From positions 73,611-137,610 of the forward strand of contig DASXVV010000011.1 in assembly GCA_036504035.1 (NCBI GenBank): 64,000 nucleotides of DNA, in the 5' to 3' direction. The stretch's first letter is position 1. Every line of letters starts with the position of its first letter. Below are positions 53,520 through 64,000 of the stretch, piece by piece. The notes under the pieces are model-generated. The model worked only from the letters and a program-made list of their open reading frames with translations, searched no databases and was not told the origin of the DNA. The position numbers and the translations under genes are program-made. Source of the stretch: Candidatus Deferrimicrobiaceae bacterium. GTDB lineage: Bacteria; Desulfobacterota; Deferrimicrobia; Deferrimicrobiales; Deferrimicrobiaceae.

Positions 53520-54578
53520 TCAGCGGTCGTTCATCCGCTTCTTCGCCGCCTTGACGAAGCGGCCGAAGGCCTTGTCCTTCTGCCGTTTTTCAAGATACGA
53601 CAGCTCGTTGTACTCGAGCTCCTTCCGGAGCTTGAGGTAGCTGGCGTACCGGTCTCCATCCAACTCGCCGCTCTCGACTGCCGACCGGACCGCACAACCG
53701 GGCTCGTTCTCGTGACGGCAATCGGCGTAGCGGCATTCGGCAGACCGGCAGGCGATCTCCTCGAACCCGAGGGCGACGCCTTCGCCCGCCCCCATCAAGC
53801 CAAGCTCCCGCATACCGGGTGTGTCGATCAGCATCGCCCCTTCGGCGAGAAGGACGAGCTGCCGGCGGGTGGTCGTGTGAATGCCCTCCCCCGTGCCGCT
53901 GACGCACTTTGTGTCGAACGCCTCCCGCCCCAGGAGCAAGTTGACGAGCGTCGTCTTCCCGACCCCCGACGAGCCGAGCAGGCAACAGGTTCTCCCCGGG
54001 GACAGCCGCCTCCGGAACTCTTCGATCCCGGCGCCCGTGACGTTGCTGATTCCGAGGACGTCGGCATCGGTGAGGGAGCCCACGATCCCGAGCTTCTCTT
54101 GAAGTTCCTCGCCGGAAATCAGATCGGTCTTGGTCAGGACGACGACCGGTTCCACGCGGCCGTCCGCGGCCATCACCAGGTAACGCTCCAGCCGGCGGGG
54201 ATTGAAGTCGAAATGGCACGACTGGATGATGAACGCGGTATCGACGTTGGCCGCGATCATCTGGAAGTCGACGCCATCCCCCGCGCTCTTGCGGCGAAGG
54301 AACGACCTGCGCGGGAACACCTGGTGGACGATTGCCGCCCGCCCGTCGTCGTAGTACCGGACCTCCACCCAGTCCCCGACGCACGGAAGCTCGGCGGGGT
54401 TTCCGGTCAGGTAGGAGAGCTTGCCGGAGAGCTCGGCAGGAACCTCGCTCCGCTCGTTCCTGACGAGGTACGAACCGCGGTCCACGGCCGTTACGCGCGC
54501 GAGACTCCGCTCCTCTCCTATTGAAGGGGGGATGTTTGCATCAAACCTTCCATCGAACCCGAGATCCGACAGTTCCAT
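53520..54578 (-). CDS. rsgA: Ribosome small-subunit GTPase RsgA
   Basis: A 352-residue circularly permuted GTPase that tests 30S maturation. Order G4 (LTKTD) - G1 (LLGSSGVGKTTL) - G3 (DTPG) shows the permutation; an OB-like N-terminus (CVGDWVEV) and a zinc knuckle (CRSAECRYADCRHENEPGC) complete the family plan. The ATG at 54578 (GGAG 7 nt upstream) is preferred to openings further out. It lies inside a segment flanked by tRNA-Ala and a tRNA-Ala fragment. Confidence 0.94.
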   Translation of the reverse strand: MELSDLGFDGRFDANIPPSIGEERSLARVTAVDRGSYLVRNERSEVPAELSGKLSYLTGNPAELPCVGDWVEVRYYDDGRAAIVHQVFPRRSFLRRKSAGDGVDFQMIAANVDTAFIIQSCHFDFNPRRLERYLVMAADGRVEPVVVLTKTDLISGEELQEKLGIVGSLTDADVLGISNVTGAGIEEFRRRLSPGRTCCLLGSSGVGKTTLVNLLLGREAFDTKCVSGTGEGIHTTTRRQLVLLAEGAMLIDTPGMRELGLMGAGEGVALGFEEIACRSAECRYADCRHENEPGCAVRSAVESGELDGDRYASYLKLRKELEYNELSYLEKRQKDKAFGRFVKAAKKRMNDR

Positions 54579-54663
54579 CGACCTGCTCCACTTGATCGGT
54601 CCACCCCGATCTTGGTGCATCATGACTTCATCAATAATAAAGAGCCCAACGAACAGCACAAAG

Positions 54664-54696
54664 AAAAAAACCCCTCGCAGATCGCTCTGCAAGGGG
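54664..54696 (-). terminator. Rho-independent terminator of tRNA-Ala
   Basis: Minus-strand stem CCCCTTGCAGA/TCTGCGAGGGG with a 4-nt loop, one G-T pair, and a run of seven T, starting 11 nt after the tRNA 3' end. Confidence 0.9.
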
Positions 54697-54706
54697 TCGG
54701 AATTTC

Positions 54707-54782
54707 TGGTGGAGCTGAACGGGATCGAACCGTCGGCCTCCTGAATGCCATTCAGGCGCTCTCCCAGCTGAGCTACAGCCCC
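54707..54782 (-). tRNA. tRNA-Ala (GGC)
   Basis: A 76-nt cloverleaf with encoded CCA, the G3-U70 identity pair in the acceptor (GGGGCTG/CAGCTCC), anticodon stem-loop CTGAATGGCATTCAG with anticodon GGC, and T-arm GTTCGAT. Confidence 0.96.
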
Positions 54783-54800
54783 ACACCATGGGAACTTTGG

Positions 54801-54830
54801 ATATTACCCCAACGCCCGGGGGAAAATCAA
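54801..54830 (-). promoter_or_regulatory. Sigma-70 promoter of tRNA-Ala
   Basis: Minus-strand TTGATT, 18 bp, TAATAT, ending 18 nt before the tRNA 5' end. Confidence 0.6.
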
Positions 54831-55459
54831 CCTACTTTCTTGGTCCCGGCCGTGGGCGCAGATAGCAGGTAGACCGCATTCTCGGCGAACAGGTTGGGGT
54901 GCGAGCCGCCGTAGACCTTGCCCCCCCGGATGCCGGTCGAGAGGAAGATCCGCTTCTCGACGACGATGTCGGTCTTCTCGCAATAGCGGTCGAAGTCGCG
55001 GATCGAGCAGAAGTGGATGTTGGGCGTGTCGTACCACTCGTAGTTGAGGAAATCGGTCCGGGGCATGCGACCCTTCGTGAGCAGGTACCAGCGCATGCGC
55101 CAGTAGGCGAAGTTCGGAAAACCGACGATCACCTTCCTGCCGACCCGAAGCATCTCCTGGAGGACGACCGCCGGCTTCTTGGCCGCCTGGATGGTCTGGT
55201 TGAGCAGGACATAATCGAAAGAGGCATCGGGGAAATCGCGCAGCCCTTCGTCGATGTCGCCCTGCAGCACGGGGAGCCCCTTTGCGATGCAGTCGCGCAC
55301 GCCGGCGTCGTCGATTTCGATGCCGAGCCCGCGGACGCCCCGCTCCTTGACGAGCTTGTCTAGCAGCGATCCGTCGCCGCACCCCAGGTCGAGCACGTGG
55401 GTGGCTTGCGGGATCAGCCCCAGGATGACGCTGTGGTCGATGCGGGTCAGCGGGTTCAC
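54827..55459 (-). CDS. metW: Methionine biosynthesis protein MetW
   Basis: A 210-residue class I SAM-methyltransferase-fold protein ([12 protein letters not shown] as motif I, LNQTIQ and [12 protein letters not shown] typical of MetW). It commonly pairs with MetX in homoserine acetylation or succinylation. The GTG at 55459 overlaps the metX stop (GTGA). Confidence 0.95.
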   Translation of the reverse strand: MNPLTRIDHSVILGLIPQATHVLDLGCGDGSLLDKLVKERGVRGLGIEIDDAGVRDCIAKGLPVLQGDIDEGLRDFPDASFDYVLLNQTIQAAKKPAVVLQEMLRVGRKVIVGFPNFAYWRMRWYLLTKGRMPRTDFLNYEWYDTPNIHFCSIRDFDRYCEKTDIVVEKRIFLSTGIRGGKVYGGSHPNLFAENAVYLLSAPTAGTKKVG

Positions 55460-56625
55460 GAGGCGGCCGGCGCCTTGACCCCGCCGGCGACGGCGAGGTT
55501 GGCCAGGTAGTTGCCGATGATCGAATCCATCTCGCCCGGGAGCAGGAACGAGTCGTGGCCGAAGCTGGACTCGATCTCGCAATAAGTGGCGTCGATCCCG
55601 TTGATCAGCAGCGACTTGACGATCTCCTTGGACTGGTAGGGCGGATAGAGCCAGTCGGAGGTGAAGGAGATCACCAGGAACTTGCACTTCGCCCGCGCCA
55701 GCTCGGCGGTCAGGGAGCCGCTCGGCATCGACAGGTCGAAATAGTCGATCGCCTTGGTCGTGTAGAGGTAGGCGTTGGCGTCGAACCGCTCGACGAACGC
55801 ATCGCCCTGATAGTGGAGGAAGCTCTCGACCTCGAAGTCGATGCCGAAGTTGTATCCCAGCGCCTTCTTGCCCCGCAGCTTGCGACCGAACCGCTCGTGC
55901 ATCGCCTCATCGGACCGGTAGGTGATGTGCCCCACCATGCGCGCGAGCGACAGCCCGCTGCGGGGAAGCTCGCCTCCGTAGTAGTCGCCTCCGTTGAAGT
56001 GGGGGTCGGCCATGATGGCCGCGCGTCCGACCTGGTTGAAGGCGATCTGCTGCGGGGAATGCTTGGAGGTCGTGGCGATCGGAATCGCGGCCGCGACACG
56101 GTCGGGGAACAGCACCGACCAGACGAGCGCCTGCATCCCACCCATGGAGCCGCCCAGGACGGCGAGCAGCCGGTCGATTCCCAGGTGGTCGATCAGCTGC
56201 GCCTGCGCCCGGACCATGTCGTTGACGGTGATGACCGGGAACGTGAGCCCGTACGGCTTGCCGATGGCCGGATTGATCGACGCCGGCCCCGTGCTGCCCT
56301 GGCAGCCGCCGATGACGTTGGAGCAGATGACGAAATAGCGGTCGGTGTCGACCGGCCGGCCGGGGCCGATGAGGTGGTCCCACCAGCCCGGCTTCGGGTC
56401 GTCGGCATGGTAGAGCCCCGCCGCGTGCGAATCGCCGGTCAGGGCGTGCTGGATCAGGATGGCGTTGCTCTTTTCTCGATTGAGGCGGCCGTAGGTCTCG
56501 TAGGCAAGCGTGATGGGGCCCAGCCGTCCCCCACCCTCGAGCGCCATCTCGTGGGGAGGTTCGCAGAACGTGAAGAACTGCCTTTTCACCAGCCCGACCG
56601 CGCCGGGCTTCTTCGACTGGGGCAT
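55456..56625 (-). CDS. metX: Homoserine O-acyltransferase
   Basis: A 389-residue alpha/beta hydrolase that transfers an acyl group (acetyl, or succinyl in some MetX proteins) to homoserine in methionine synthesis. Nucleophile Ser is in [10 protein letters not shown], the oxyanion/CoA stretch is [12 protein letters not shown], and the Asp/His of the triad are near SDWLYPP and GHDSFL. It is translationally coupled to metW. Confidence 0.96.
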   Translation of the reverse strand: MPQSKKPGAVGLVKRQFFTFCEPPHEMALEGGGRLGPITLAYETYGRLNREKSNAILIQHALTGDSHAAGLYHADDPKPGWWDHLIGPGRPVDTDRYFVICSNVIGGCQGSTGPASINPAIGKPYGLTFPVITVNDMVRAQAQLIDHLGIDRLLAVLGGSMGGMQALVWSVLFPDRVAAAIPIATTSKHSPQQIAFNQVGRAAIMADPHFNGGDYYGGELPRSGLSLARMVGHITYRSDEAMHERFGRKLRGKKALGYNFGIDFEVESFLHYQGDAFVERFDANAYLYTTKAIDYFDLSMPSGSLTAELARAKCKFLVISFTSDWLYPPYQSKEIVKSLLINGIDATYCEIESSFGHDSFLLPGEMDSIIGNYLANLAVAGGVKAPAAS

Positions 56626-56717
56626 CTTGATCCCGTTAACCTCGCGATATCAATCGTAACTTTTCATTCTAGCCGGGATTCGAACGGGGTGTCAAATCGG
56701 GAAGGCGACGGCGCCGC

Positions 56718-57305
56718 TCAGCCGGCGGGGAACGCGGCGACGATCTCGGCCAGATCGCGCAGGATCCTGGCGGTCGCCCCCCAGATGGTGTGAGGCCCGT
56801 AGTCGAGGAACCAGACCCGGCCGGGCTCGTCCATAAAATCGCCGGGCGCGGACCGATAGAGGTCGAACCGCCCGAAGTGCGACAGCGGGGCGTCGAACGC
56901 CTCGGCCATCTCGAACGGCGCGAGCCGGAAGCGCGTCTCGGGCGGGATGAGGGCGACGATGGGCTGGATGAAGAAGCCTGTAACGGTCGGGACCGGAAAC
57001 ATCGCTCCCAGCAGGTCGGCCTGCTCGGGGCGGATGCCCATCTCCTCGTGGGCCTCGCGCAGCGCCGCGGCGCACAGGTCGGGATCGGAGGGCTCGCGGC
57101 TCCCGCCGGGGAAACAGATCTGCCCCTTGTGGTGCGGGACCGCCTCGGTCCGGCGGGCCAGCACGATGCGCAGCTCGCCCGAGACGACGCGCAGCGGAAC
57201 AAGGACGGCCGCCGACCGGAGTCCCCCGGGAACCGCATCGTCGCGGTGCGCGGGGAGGAGTGTTTGCCTGAGATGCCGGAGCAGCGCCTCGGGCGTTAGC
57301 GCCAC
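56718..57305 (-). CDS. Nudix hydrolase, CoA pyrophosphatase type
   Basis: A 195-residue NudL-like enzyme. The Nudix box reads GGSREPSDPDLCAAALREAH plus EEMGI, preceded by the family's upstream signature around HKGQICFPGG. It likely hydrolyses CoA or acyl-CoA to 3',5'-ADP and phosphopantetheine. The GTG at 57305 overlaps the TlpA-like gene by 10 nt; the much longer frame upstream is a shadow. Confidence 0.88.
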   Translation of the reverse strand: MALTPEALLRHLRQTLLPAHRDDAVPGGLRSAAVLVPLRVVSGELRIVLARRTEAVPHHKGQICFPGGSREPSDPDLCAAALREAHEEMGIRPEQADLLGAMFPVPTVTGFFIQPIVALIPPETRFRLAPFEMAEAFDAPLSHFGRFDLYRSAPGDFMDEPGRVWFLDYGPHTIWGATARILRDLAEIVAAFPAG

Positions 57306-58537
57306 ATGGACACCTCGACGATGTCGCCCGGGAGCAGGTCGACGGACAGCTTCCGGGGGCCGACGTTGAGGGTTTTCAGCGACTCGACCACCTTCGCCGG
57401 CGCCGCGTGGGAGACGAGCACATATTCGGCGCGGTCGCGCGTGGTCGAACGGTCGGCGCGGATGGACGACAGGTAGGGGAAGTCGTTGGTGAGCGATTCG
57501 ATGAACGTCTTCTCCTCGATCTGGGTGGCGGCGGCGAAGCGGATGCGCAACGTCGATTTCGCGATCGTGAAGCCGTCGGCGTCGAGTTGTTCCCGGATCG
57601 CGGGAAGCGCGATCTTGATGCGGCGATAAAGCTGCATGTCCCGGTCGCGCTCGATCGTTTCCTGGTTGACCACTTCGAGCACCCTCGGCAGGTTGAGCCG
57701 GTCGATGAACTGGTCGAGCGCGTCTCGGCGATATTGCGGCGTGCGCAACTCGAGCCCGTACCGGACGTAGCAGGTGGGCGCCCGCTCCTCGCCGTTGAGC
57801 GTCACGCCGAGGCGGATCAGCGCGCGGCGGATCGCCTCGCGCCGAAGGTAGTCCTCGCCCTGGGTGCGTGCCCGCGCCAGCGCCTCGGGACGCGACTCGT
57901 CGAGGTCGAGCGGCTGATACCACTTGCCGTTGCGGTACTTGCCGCAGATCGAGGAGACGGCGTCGAAGTCGAAGACCGCTTCGGACTCGACTTCCTTCAG
58001 CGGCACCGGGGAAGCCGAGACGACCAACTTCTCGATGGCGCTCAGGACCGACAACTCACGCCCGTTGTCGAATCCCTCGATCACCTCGCGCACGACGCCG
58101 TCCTTGTCGATATAGATGAGCGTGGGCATGTGGAGGATGCCGAGCCTTTGGAACACCTCGCCCTTTTCGTCGAACAGGATGGGCAGCGTCAGCTTCCCCC
58201 CCTCGGCCGCCGAGAACCGCTCGATGAAGGCGCGCACCCGGACGAGCCCCACATCGCCGTCCTCGTTGACGGCCACGACCGCCATCTTTCCGGTGCCGTA
58301 CTTGTCGGAAAGCTTCTGGAGGGCGGCCATTTCCTCGGTGCACGACTTGCAGTAGATCGACCAGAAAGTGAGGATGACCGGCACCTTCCCCGTGTAGGCG
58401 TCGAGCGAGATCGGAGCGCCCGAGGGCTGCTTCCCGGCCACCGCCGGCGCCTTCTTGCCAATCAGGTCTCGTGGAGCCGCCTGCGCGATCCCGGCCGTCA
58501 GAACGAGCGTCAGCAGCACCGTTGTCATGCGTCGCAT
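57296..58537 (-). CDS. TlpA-like thioredoxin with long C-terminal domain
   Basis: A 413-residue secreted protein with a signal peptide to ~20, then a TlpA/redoxin domain with Cys63-Lys-Ser-Cys66 (FWSIYCKSCTEEM) and cis-Pro in LHMPTLIYID. A further ~230 residues, probably alpha/beta, resemble no domain I recognise. The ATG at 58537 (GGGAGG upstream) is chosen; an ATG 12 codons earlier overlaps the carboxyltransferase stop (ATGA) and is also possible. Its place in a carboxylase operon is unexplained. Confidence 0.8.
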   Translation of the reverse strand: MRRMTTVLLTLVLTAGIAQAAPRDLIGKKAPAVAGKQPSGAPISLDAYTGKVPVILTFWSIYCKSCTEEMAALQKLSDKYGTGKMAVVAVNEDGDVGLVRVRAFIERFSAAEGGKLTLPILFDEKGEVFQRLGILHMPTLIYIDKDGVVREVIEGFDNGRELSVLSAIEKLVVSASPVPLKEVESEAVFDFDAVSSICGKYRNGKWYQPLDLDESRPEALARARTQGEDYLRREAIRRALIRLGVTLNGEERAPTCYVRYGLELRTPQYRRDALDQFIDRLNLPRVLEVVNQETIERDRDMQLYRRIKIALPAIREQLDADGFTIAKSTLRIRFAAATQIEEKTFIESLTNDFPYLSSIRADRSTTRDRAEYVLVSHAAPAKVVESLKTLNVGPRKLSVDLLPGDIVEVSMWR

Positions 58538-58569
58538 GTCGAACCCTCCCGTCCGCGTCATCAGAATGG

Positions 58570-60597
58570 TCATTCGCCTTCCGGCCCGATCGCTGCGAGC
58601 AATTGCCCTTCTTCGACCCGGTCGTTCAAGCCGACCGCGATCTCCTGGAGGATGCCTGCGATGGGTGCCTTGACGGCGTTTTCGGTCTTCATCACTTCGA
58701 TGTTCATGATCTCTTCGCCCTTGCGGACGTGGTCGCCCGGCTTGAGGGCGCGATCCTTCGTGCCGATGCGCCAGACGTTGCCCGTGACCGTGGCGCCGAT
58801 CTCGCCCCGGTTCGACGGGGCCGCTTTCCGGACCACCTTCTTCGACGAGAGCGATTCGGGCAGGTCGACCGGGAAGACGTGCATGATGTTGTCGACCGAC
58901 AGGACGACGTGTTTAACGCCGCCGATCCCCTCGCCGATCGAGACCAGCTTGATGACGTGCGGCCGCCCCTCGAGATCGAGCTCGATCGCGTCGCCCGGCT
59001 CGCGCAGCCCGTTGAGCCAGACCGGCGTCGGGAGGACGGTCGTGTCGCCATAGGTAGCGCGGAACCGCAGGAAGTCGACGGTCGCCTTGGGATGCTGGGT
59101 GTGGAGGACGAACTCTTCGTCGGTGGCCGGGCGACCGAGCTCGAGCTCCATCGTCTCGCGCGACCGGGCGAGATCGTCGTCCGGGAGCATGGACAACGGC
59201 GACGCGTTGAGCCGCTCGGCTGCCACGCGGTCTTCCCATTCGTCGCCGAACGCGCTCCGGTAGACCCAGTCCTTCGGCCACCCGAAAGGAAGCGGGCCGT
59301 ACTTGCCCAGCAGCAGGTTCTTGAGGTCGTCGGTGGCGCCGGAGTAAAGCCGCAGCAGCACGTTCTCGTCGGCCTGCGACAACGCCTCGAGCCGTTCGCC
59401 GCCCTCGAAGTAGCGCTCGAGGATGCCAAACAGCTTGCGGATCGCCGGCTCGCCGCCGTCCTTGTTGAGCCGCTGAACGATCGAGGCCCACGTGGTCCAG
59501 GTGATCTGGGAACCGGGCGTCACGTCGAAGTACTTGATGATCCGGTTGCCGTACGCCATCCCCTTGAGGATGTGCGGCATCAGGTCGAGGAAGCCCCCCT
59601 TCTCGGCCTGCTCGAACGACGACGGGAAGGCGCCGCCGGGCATCCGGTGCCGGACGACGTCGCTCGAGAACCCCTTGAACTGCGATTCGAACCGCTCGTA
59701 GTGGCGGATGAAGCCGTGGATCACCTCGGACGCCTTCTCGGCCAGCGGGGTGTCGAGCCGCACGGTGAAGCCGAGGTCGCGCAAATAGCGGGCCAGAGGA
59801 AGGACCGGCGGGTGGCCGTAGAAGCGGGAGAAGCCGTCGTCGGTCACGTCGAACAGCTTGACGCCCGCCTGCGCCGCGGCCGCCATGGCCGGGATCGCGA
59901 GCCCGTCGGTCGCGTGCCGGTGGTACTGGAGGACGAGCCCCGGATAGCGCTGGAGGATCGCGTCGACCAGCCGCGCGATTCGGGACGGCGTCGCGACGCC
60001 CGCCATGTCCTTGATGCACAGGATGATCTGGTCGGTCCCGCCGCACAGGTCGACGATCTCGTCGGTCACGCGAAGGTAGTAGGCGTCGGAGCACTCGGGC
60101 GATTCGGTGAACGAGATGGCCGGCTCGAAGATCCTGCCGCCCCCCATCACCTCTTCGGCGATCAGGGCCATGTTGGGGATGTAGTTGAGGAAGTCGAAGC
60201 AGCGCCACACGTCGATCGTGGGCAGGAAGGCGCGGACGGCAAGCTGGATGACGTTGCGCGGGTACATCCGGTAGCCCCACAAGTTGGTGGAGCGGATGAG
60301 GGTCTGCGTGAGCGACCGGGGCGCTTCCTCGGACCAGAGGCGCGCCTCCTCGAACGGGTCGATCAGGTTGTTCATCAGGTCTTGATGGAGGCGGGCGCCG
60401 CCGTGGACCTCGAGCGAGAAATAGCCCGCGGCGTCGTAGAGCGGGATCAGCTTGCGGAGGTCGAACAGGGTGAAGCGATTCTTGAAATCGCTTTGGCCCG
60501 TATCTCGCGGGCCGGTCTGCGTGAAGCAGATCTCCTTGCCGTCCCGAAGCCCCTTGAGGATCTTCTTCGGGTCTTTCCTGCGCACGCTCCCCCTCAT
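58570..60597 (-). CDS. pycB: Biotin-dependent carboxyltransferase (pyruvate carboxylase subunit B type)
   Basis: A 675-residue protein: an HMGL-like TIM barrel (~20-290; FTQTGPRDTGQSDF, CIKDMAG, YHRHATDGLA), a PycB/OADA conserved domain, and a C-terminal biotinyl domain with the Lys in IEVMKTENAV. It transfers CO2 from biotin to pyruvate, or removes it in oxaloacetate decarboxylase relatives. The ATG at 60597 with a G-rich site 5 nt away is preferred to one at 60615. It is downstream of and partnered by the biotin carboxylase. Confidence 0.88.
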   Translation of the reverse strand: MRGSVRRKDPKKILKGLRDGKEICFTQTGPRDTGQSDFKNRFTLFDLRKLIPLYDAAGYFSLEVHGGARLHQDLMNNLIDPFEEARLWSEEAPRSLTQTLIRSTNLWGYRMYPRNVIQLAVRAFLPTIDVWRCFDFLNYIPNMALIAEEVMGGGRIFEPAISFTESPECSDAYYLRVTDEIVDLCGGTDQIILCIKDMAGVATPSRIARLVDAILQRYPGLVLQYHRHATDGLAIPAMAAAAQAGVKLFDVTDDGFSRFYGHPPVLPLARYLRDLGFTVRLDTPLAEKASEVIHGFIRHYERFESQFKGFSSDVVRHRMPGGAFPSSFEQAEKGGFLDLMPHILKGMAYGNRIIKYFDVTPGSQITWTTWASIVQRLNKDGGEPAIRKLFGILERYFEGGERLEALSQADENVLLRLYSGATDDLKNLLLGKYGPLPFGWPKDWVYRSAFGDEWEDRVAAERLNASPLSMLPDDDLARSRETMELELGRPATDEEFVLHTQHPKATVDFLRFRATYGDTTVLPTPVWLNGLREPGDAIELDLEGRPHVIKLVSIGEGIGGVKHVVLSVDNIMHVFPVDLPESLSSKKVVRKAAPSNRGEIGATVTGNVWRIGTKDRALKPGDHVRKGEEIMNIEVMKTENAVKAPIAGILQEIAVGLNDRVEEGQLLAAIGPEGE

Positions 60598-60619
60598 CCC
60601 TTCCCCCCGGCCCATGTGA

Positions 60620-62064
<1,445 letters not shown>

Positions 62065-62068
<4 letters not shown>

Positions 62069-62961
62069 GACACGTCGGTGCCGGAGAGGATCGTCAGCGC
62101 CTCGCGGTACTTGAGCGACGTCTTTTCGATCACGTCGGCGGGCAGCGAAGGCCCCGGCGCGGTCTTGTCCCATGGAAGCGTGAGCAGGTAGTCGCGGACG
62201 AACTGCTTGTCGAAGCTGGGCTGCGGGCCGCCCGCCGCATAGCCGGCCGCGGGCCAGAAGCGGGAGGAGTCGGGCGTGAGCGCTTCGTCAATGAGAATGA
62301 GTTGCCCCTCGAAGATGCCGAACTCGAACTTGGTATCGGCGATGATGATTCCCTTGGTCAGCGCAAAGTCGGCCGCGGCCTGGTAAAGCGCGATCGCGGT
62401 GCTGCGGACCTTTTCGGCAAGCGCCGGATCGATGATCTGCTTCATCCGCTCGAACGTGATGTTCTCGTCGTGCGAACCCGCTTCTTCCTTGGTGGAGGGG
62501 GTGAAGATCGGCTCGGGCAGCTTCGAGGACTCGACCAGCCCCGCGGGAAGCTTCACGCCGCAGACCTCGCCCTTCGCCTTGTATTCGTTCCAGCCGGAGC
62601 CCGACAGGTAGCCGCGGACGACGCACTCGACCGGCAGCGCATTCGCCCTCCGGCACAGCATCGAGCGCCCGGTAAGGACGGCAGCGTGGGCACGGGCGGC
62701 CTCGGGATATTCGGAGGGGTCGATCGAAAGCATGTGGTTGGGGACGATCGAGGCCAGCTTGCCGAACCAGAATGCCGAGATGCGCGTGAGTACCTCGCCT
62801 TTGTACGGGATGCCGTCCGGCAGGATGACGTCGAACGCCGACAACCGGTCGGAGGCGACCAGGAGCATTTTCCCGTCGACCTCGTAGATGTCGCGCACCT
62901 TGCCGCGCCCGAGCAGCTTCATCCCCGACAGATTCGTCTCGACCACCGTCTGCTGACCCAT
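62065..62961 (-). CDS. purC: SAICAR synthetase
   Basis: A 298-residue enzyme joining CAIR and aspartate with ATP in purine synthesis. It belongs to the longer (yeast-type) class: GKVRDIYEVDG, SDRLSAFDV, CVVRGYLSGSGWNEY and ADTKFEFG are present. First gene of the operon purC-pycA-pycB-tlpA-like-nudix; all junctions overlap or lie within about 35 nt. Confidence 0.96.
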
Positions 62962-63004
62962 GATGCCCCCCGTATCCAGAATCGATATTGAAGTGGAAAC
63001 CTCA

Positions 63005-63033
63005 ACTATATCAGACGCGAAACAACCGCCAAA
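63005..63033 (-). promoter_or_regulatory. Weak sigma-70 promoter candidate for purC
   Basis: Minus-strand TTTGGC, 17 bp, TATAGT, about 44 nt before the purC ATG. The -35 is poor, so this is tentative. Confidence 0.3.
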
Positions 63034-63069
63034 CCGATTTCGAAGCGGGCGGGGAATCGCATGGGGCGG

Positions 63070-64000
63070 TCAGGATTCGCCGAACTGGAGGGCGTGGAGC
63101 CTTGCGTAGATGCCGCCAGCGGCGATCAGTTCGGCGTGGGTCCCGGTCTCGCGCACCTTCCCCTTGTGGAGGACGACGATCCGGTCGGCGGATAGAACGG
63201 TCGCGAGCCGATGGGCGACGACCAGCGCGGTGCGGCCGCTGCGCAGCCGGTCGAGCGCCCGCTGCAGCGCGCCTTCGGTGACCGGGTCGACGCTCGAGGT
63301 GGCTTCGTCGAGGAGGAGAACCCGCGGGTCGCGCGCCAGTGCCCGGGCGAAGGCGACCAGTTGCCGCTGCCCCACCGACAGGGAACCGCCCCGTTCGCCG
63401 ACGGGCGTGTCCAGTCCCTTCGGCCAGGCGGCCGCGAACTCGGCCACGCCGGTCGCGGCCAGGGCGTTGTCGACCGCCTCCCCGCCCGCCCGGATGTTGT
63501 CGATCACGGTGCCGGAGAACAGGAACGGGTCTTGTTGCACGAGTGCGAAGGTGCGGCGCAGCGTCTCCCGCGGGATCTGCCGGATGTCGCGTCCGTAGAG
63601 GAGGATCGTGCCCCGGTCGAGCTCGTAGAGGCGGATCAGCAGCGCGAGGATCGTCGTCTTGCCCGCCCCGGTCGCCCCGACGATCGCCCCCGTCTCCCCT
63701 TCGCCGATGGCGAAGGAGACGTCGCGCAGCACCGGCTCCCCGCCGTATGAGAACCAGACGCCGCGGAACTCGACCGCGGGTGCCCGAACGGCGGGGACGG
63801 CGGGGACGGCGCCTTCCGGGGCAGGCGGGGGCGCGGCGGCCTCGGCGTCCGCGAGGTATTCGGGCGACGGCGCGCCGTCGAGAACCCGGAAGATCCGCTC
63901 GCACGCCGACAGCGCGGTCTGGAGGATGTTGTATTTGTCGCTCATGTCCTTCAGGGGGTCAAAGAAGCGGCGCGCGTATTCGAGGAAGGCCACCAGTGTC
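63070..64000 (-). CDS. ABC exporter (membrane-ATPase fusion), N-terminus off the window
   Basis: The last ~310 residues of an MsbA/MdlB-type ABC half-transporter run off the right edge. The end of the membrane domain (FFDPLKDMSDKYNILQ) is followed by an Ala/Pro-rich linker and the ATPase: Walker A GATGAGKTT, Q-loop LVQQDPFLF, signature LSVGQRQ, Walker B VLLLDEATSSVD and H-loop AHRLAT. The linker between the domains is longer and more Pro/Ala-rich than usual. The substrate is unknown. Confidence 0.92.
   Translation of the reverse strand, partial: TLVAFLEYARRFFDPLKDMSDKYNILQTALSACERIFRVLDGAPSPEYLADAEAAAPPPAPEGAVPAVPAVRAPAVEFRGVWFSYGGEPVLRDVSFAIGEGETGAIVGATGAGKTTILALLIRLYELDRGTILLYGRDIRQIPRETLRRTFALVQQDPFLFSGTVIDNIRAGGEAVDNALAATGVAEFAAAWPKGLDTPVGERGGSLSVGQRQLVAFARALARDPRVLLLDEATSSVDPVTEGALQRALDRLRSGRTALVVAHRLATVLSADRIVVLHKGKVRETGTHAELIAAGGIYARLHALQFGES

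Noticed and set aside
53463-54782. Active integrative element at tRNA-Ala
   Set aside because: No integrase, relaxase or phage gene lies between the repeats; only rsgA is present, so at most this is a remnant.

Overview
The window comes from a GC-rich bacterium, most likely a metal-reducing or syntrophic deltaproteobacterium sensu lato (Desulfuromonadota/Geobacter-like). The reasons are nine multiheme c-type cytochrome genes carrying about 62 visible haem motifs, System II (ResB/CcsB) cytochrome maturation genes among them, several NtrC-type sigma-54 activators with -24/-12 promoters, metX-metW and PilT. No phage, insertion sequence or CRISPR array was seen. The lineage is an inference from gene content.

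Region 1 (1-24.4 kb, all minus strand) is an electron-transfer island. Reading in the direction of transcription (right to left) it holds: resB and ccsB; a 15-haem cytochrome; a cysteine-free thioredoxin-fold/TPR protein; a 5-haem cytochrome; a second cysteine-free thioredoxin-fold/TPR protein; a 39-residue membrane peptide missed by length cut-offs; a NapH-like 4Fe-4S membrane protein; an 8-haem cytochrome; a histidine kinase with a haem c motif in its periplasmic sensor; its sigma-54 response regulator; a lipoprotein prolyl isomerase with two parvulin domains; and a secreted FnIII/NHL beta-propeller protein. After a terminator and a sigma-54-type promoter come 9-haem and 5-haem cytochromes. 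Cytochromes then alternate with five TlpA-like CxxC thioredoxins down to the left edge. The set looks like a self-contained module for making, folding, exporting and regulating periplasmic or extracellular cytochromes.

Region 2 (24.1-27.6 kb) has a small tetrahaem cytochrome, a membrane-anchored GltD-like FAD/Fe-S oxidoreductase with a zinc ribbon, and then about 0.9 kb of tandem 173-178 bp non-coding repeats ending at tRNA-Glu. Each unit carries a 20-nt copy of the tRNA-Glu 3' end in inverted orientation, plus hairpins whose stems change in a compensatory way between units. tRNA-Lys follows.

Region 3 (27.6-48 kb) is metabolism and signalling: purA and serA; a secreted CxxC-rich protein behind a sigma-54 promoter; an HK/NtrC pair with a DUF3332-like lipoprotein; a TVP38 membrane protein and a glycosyltransferase; glycogen phosphorylase and acyl-CoA synthetase; a hybrid kinase; pilT with a degenerate GspE/PilB-like protein; and a processive membrane glycosyltransferase.

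Region 4 (48-64 kb) contains a sigma-54-preceded lipoprotein with FnIII repeats and a CX4CH monohaem domain, an M16 protease, rsgA bracketed by tRNA-Ala and a decayed copy of the tRNA-Ala 3' half, metX-metW, and an operon of purC, biotin carboxylase, biotin-dependent carboxyltransferase, a TlpA-like protein and a Nudix hydrolase. An ABC exporter is cut by the right edge.
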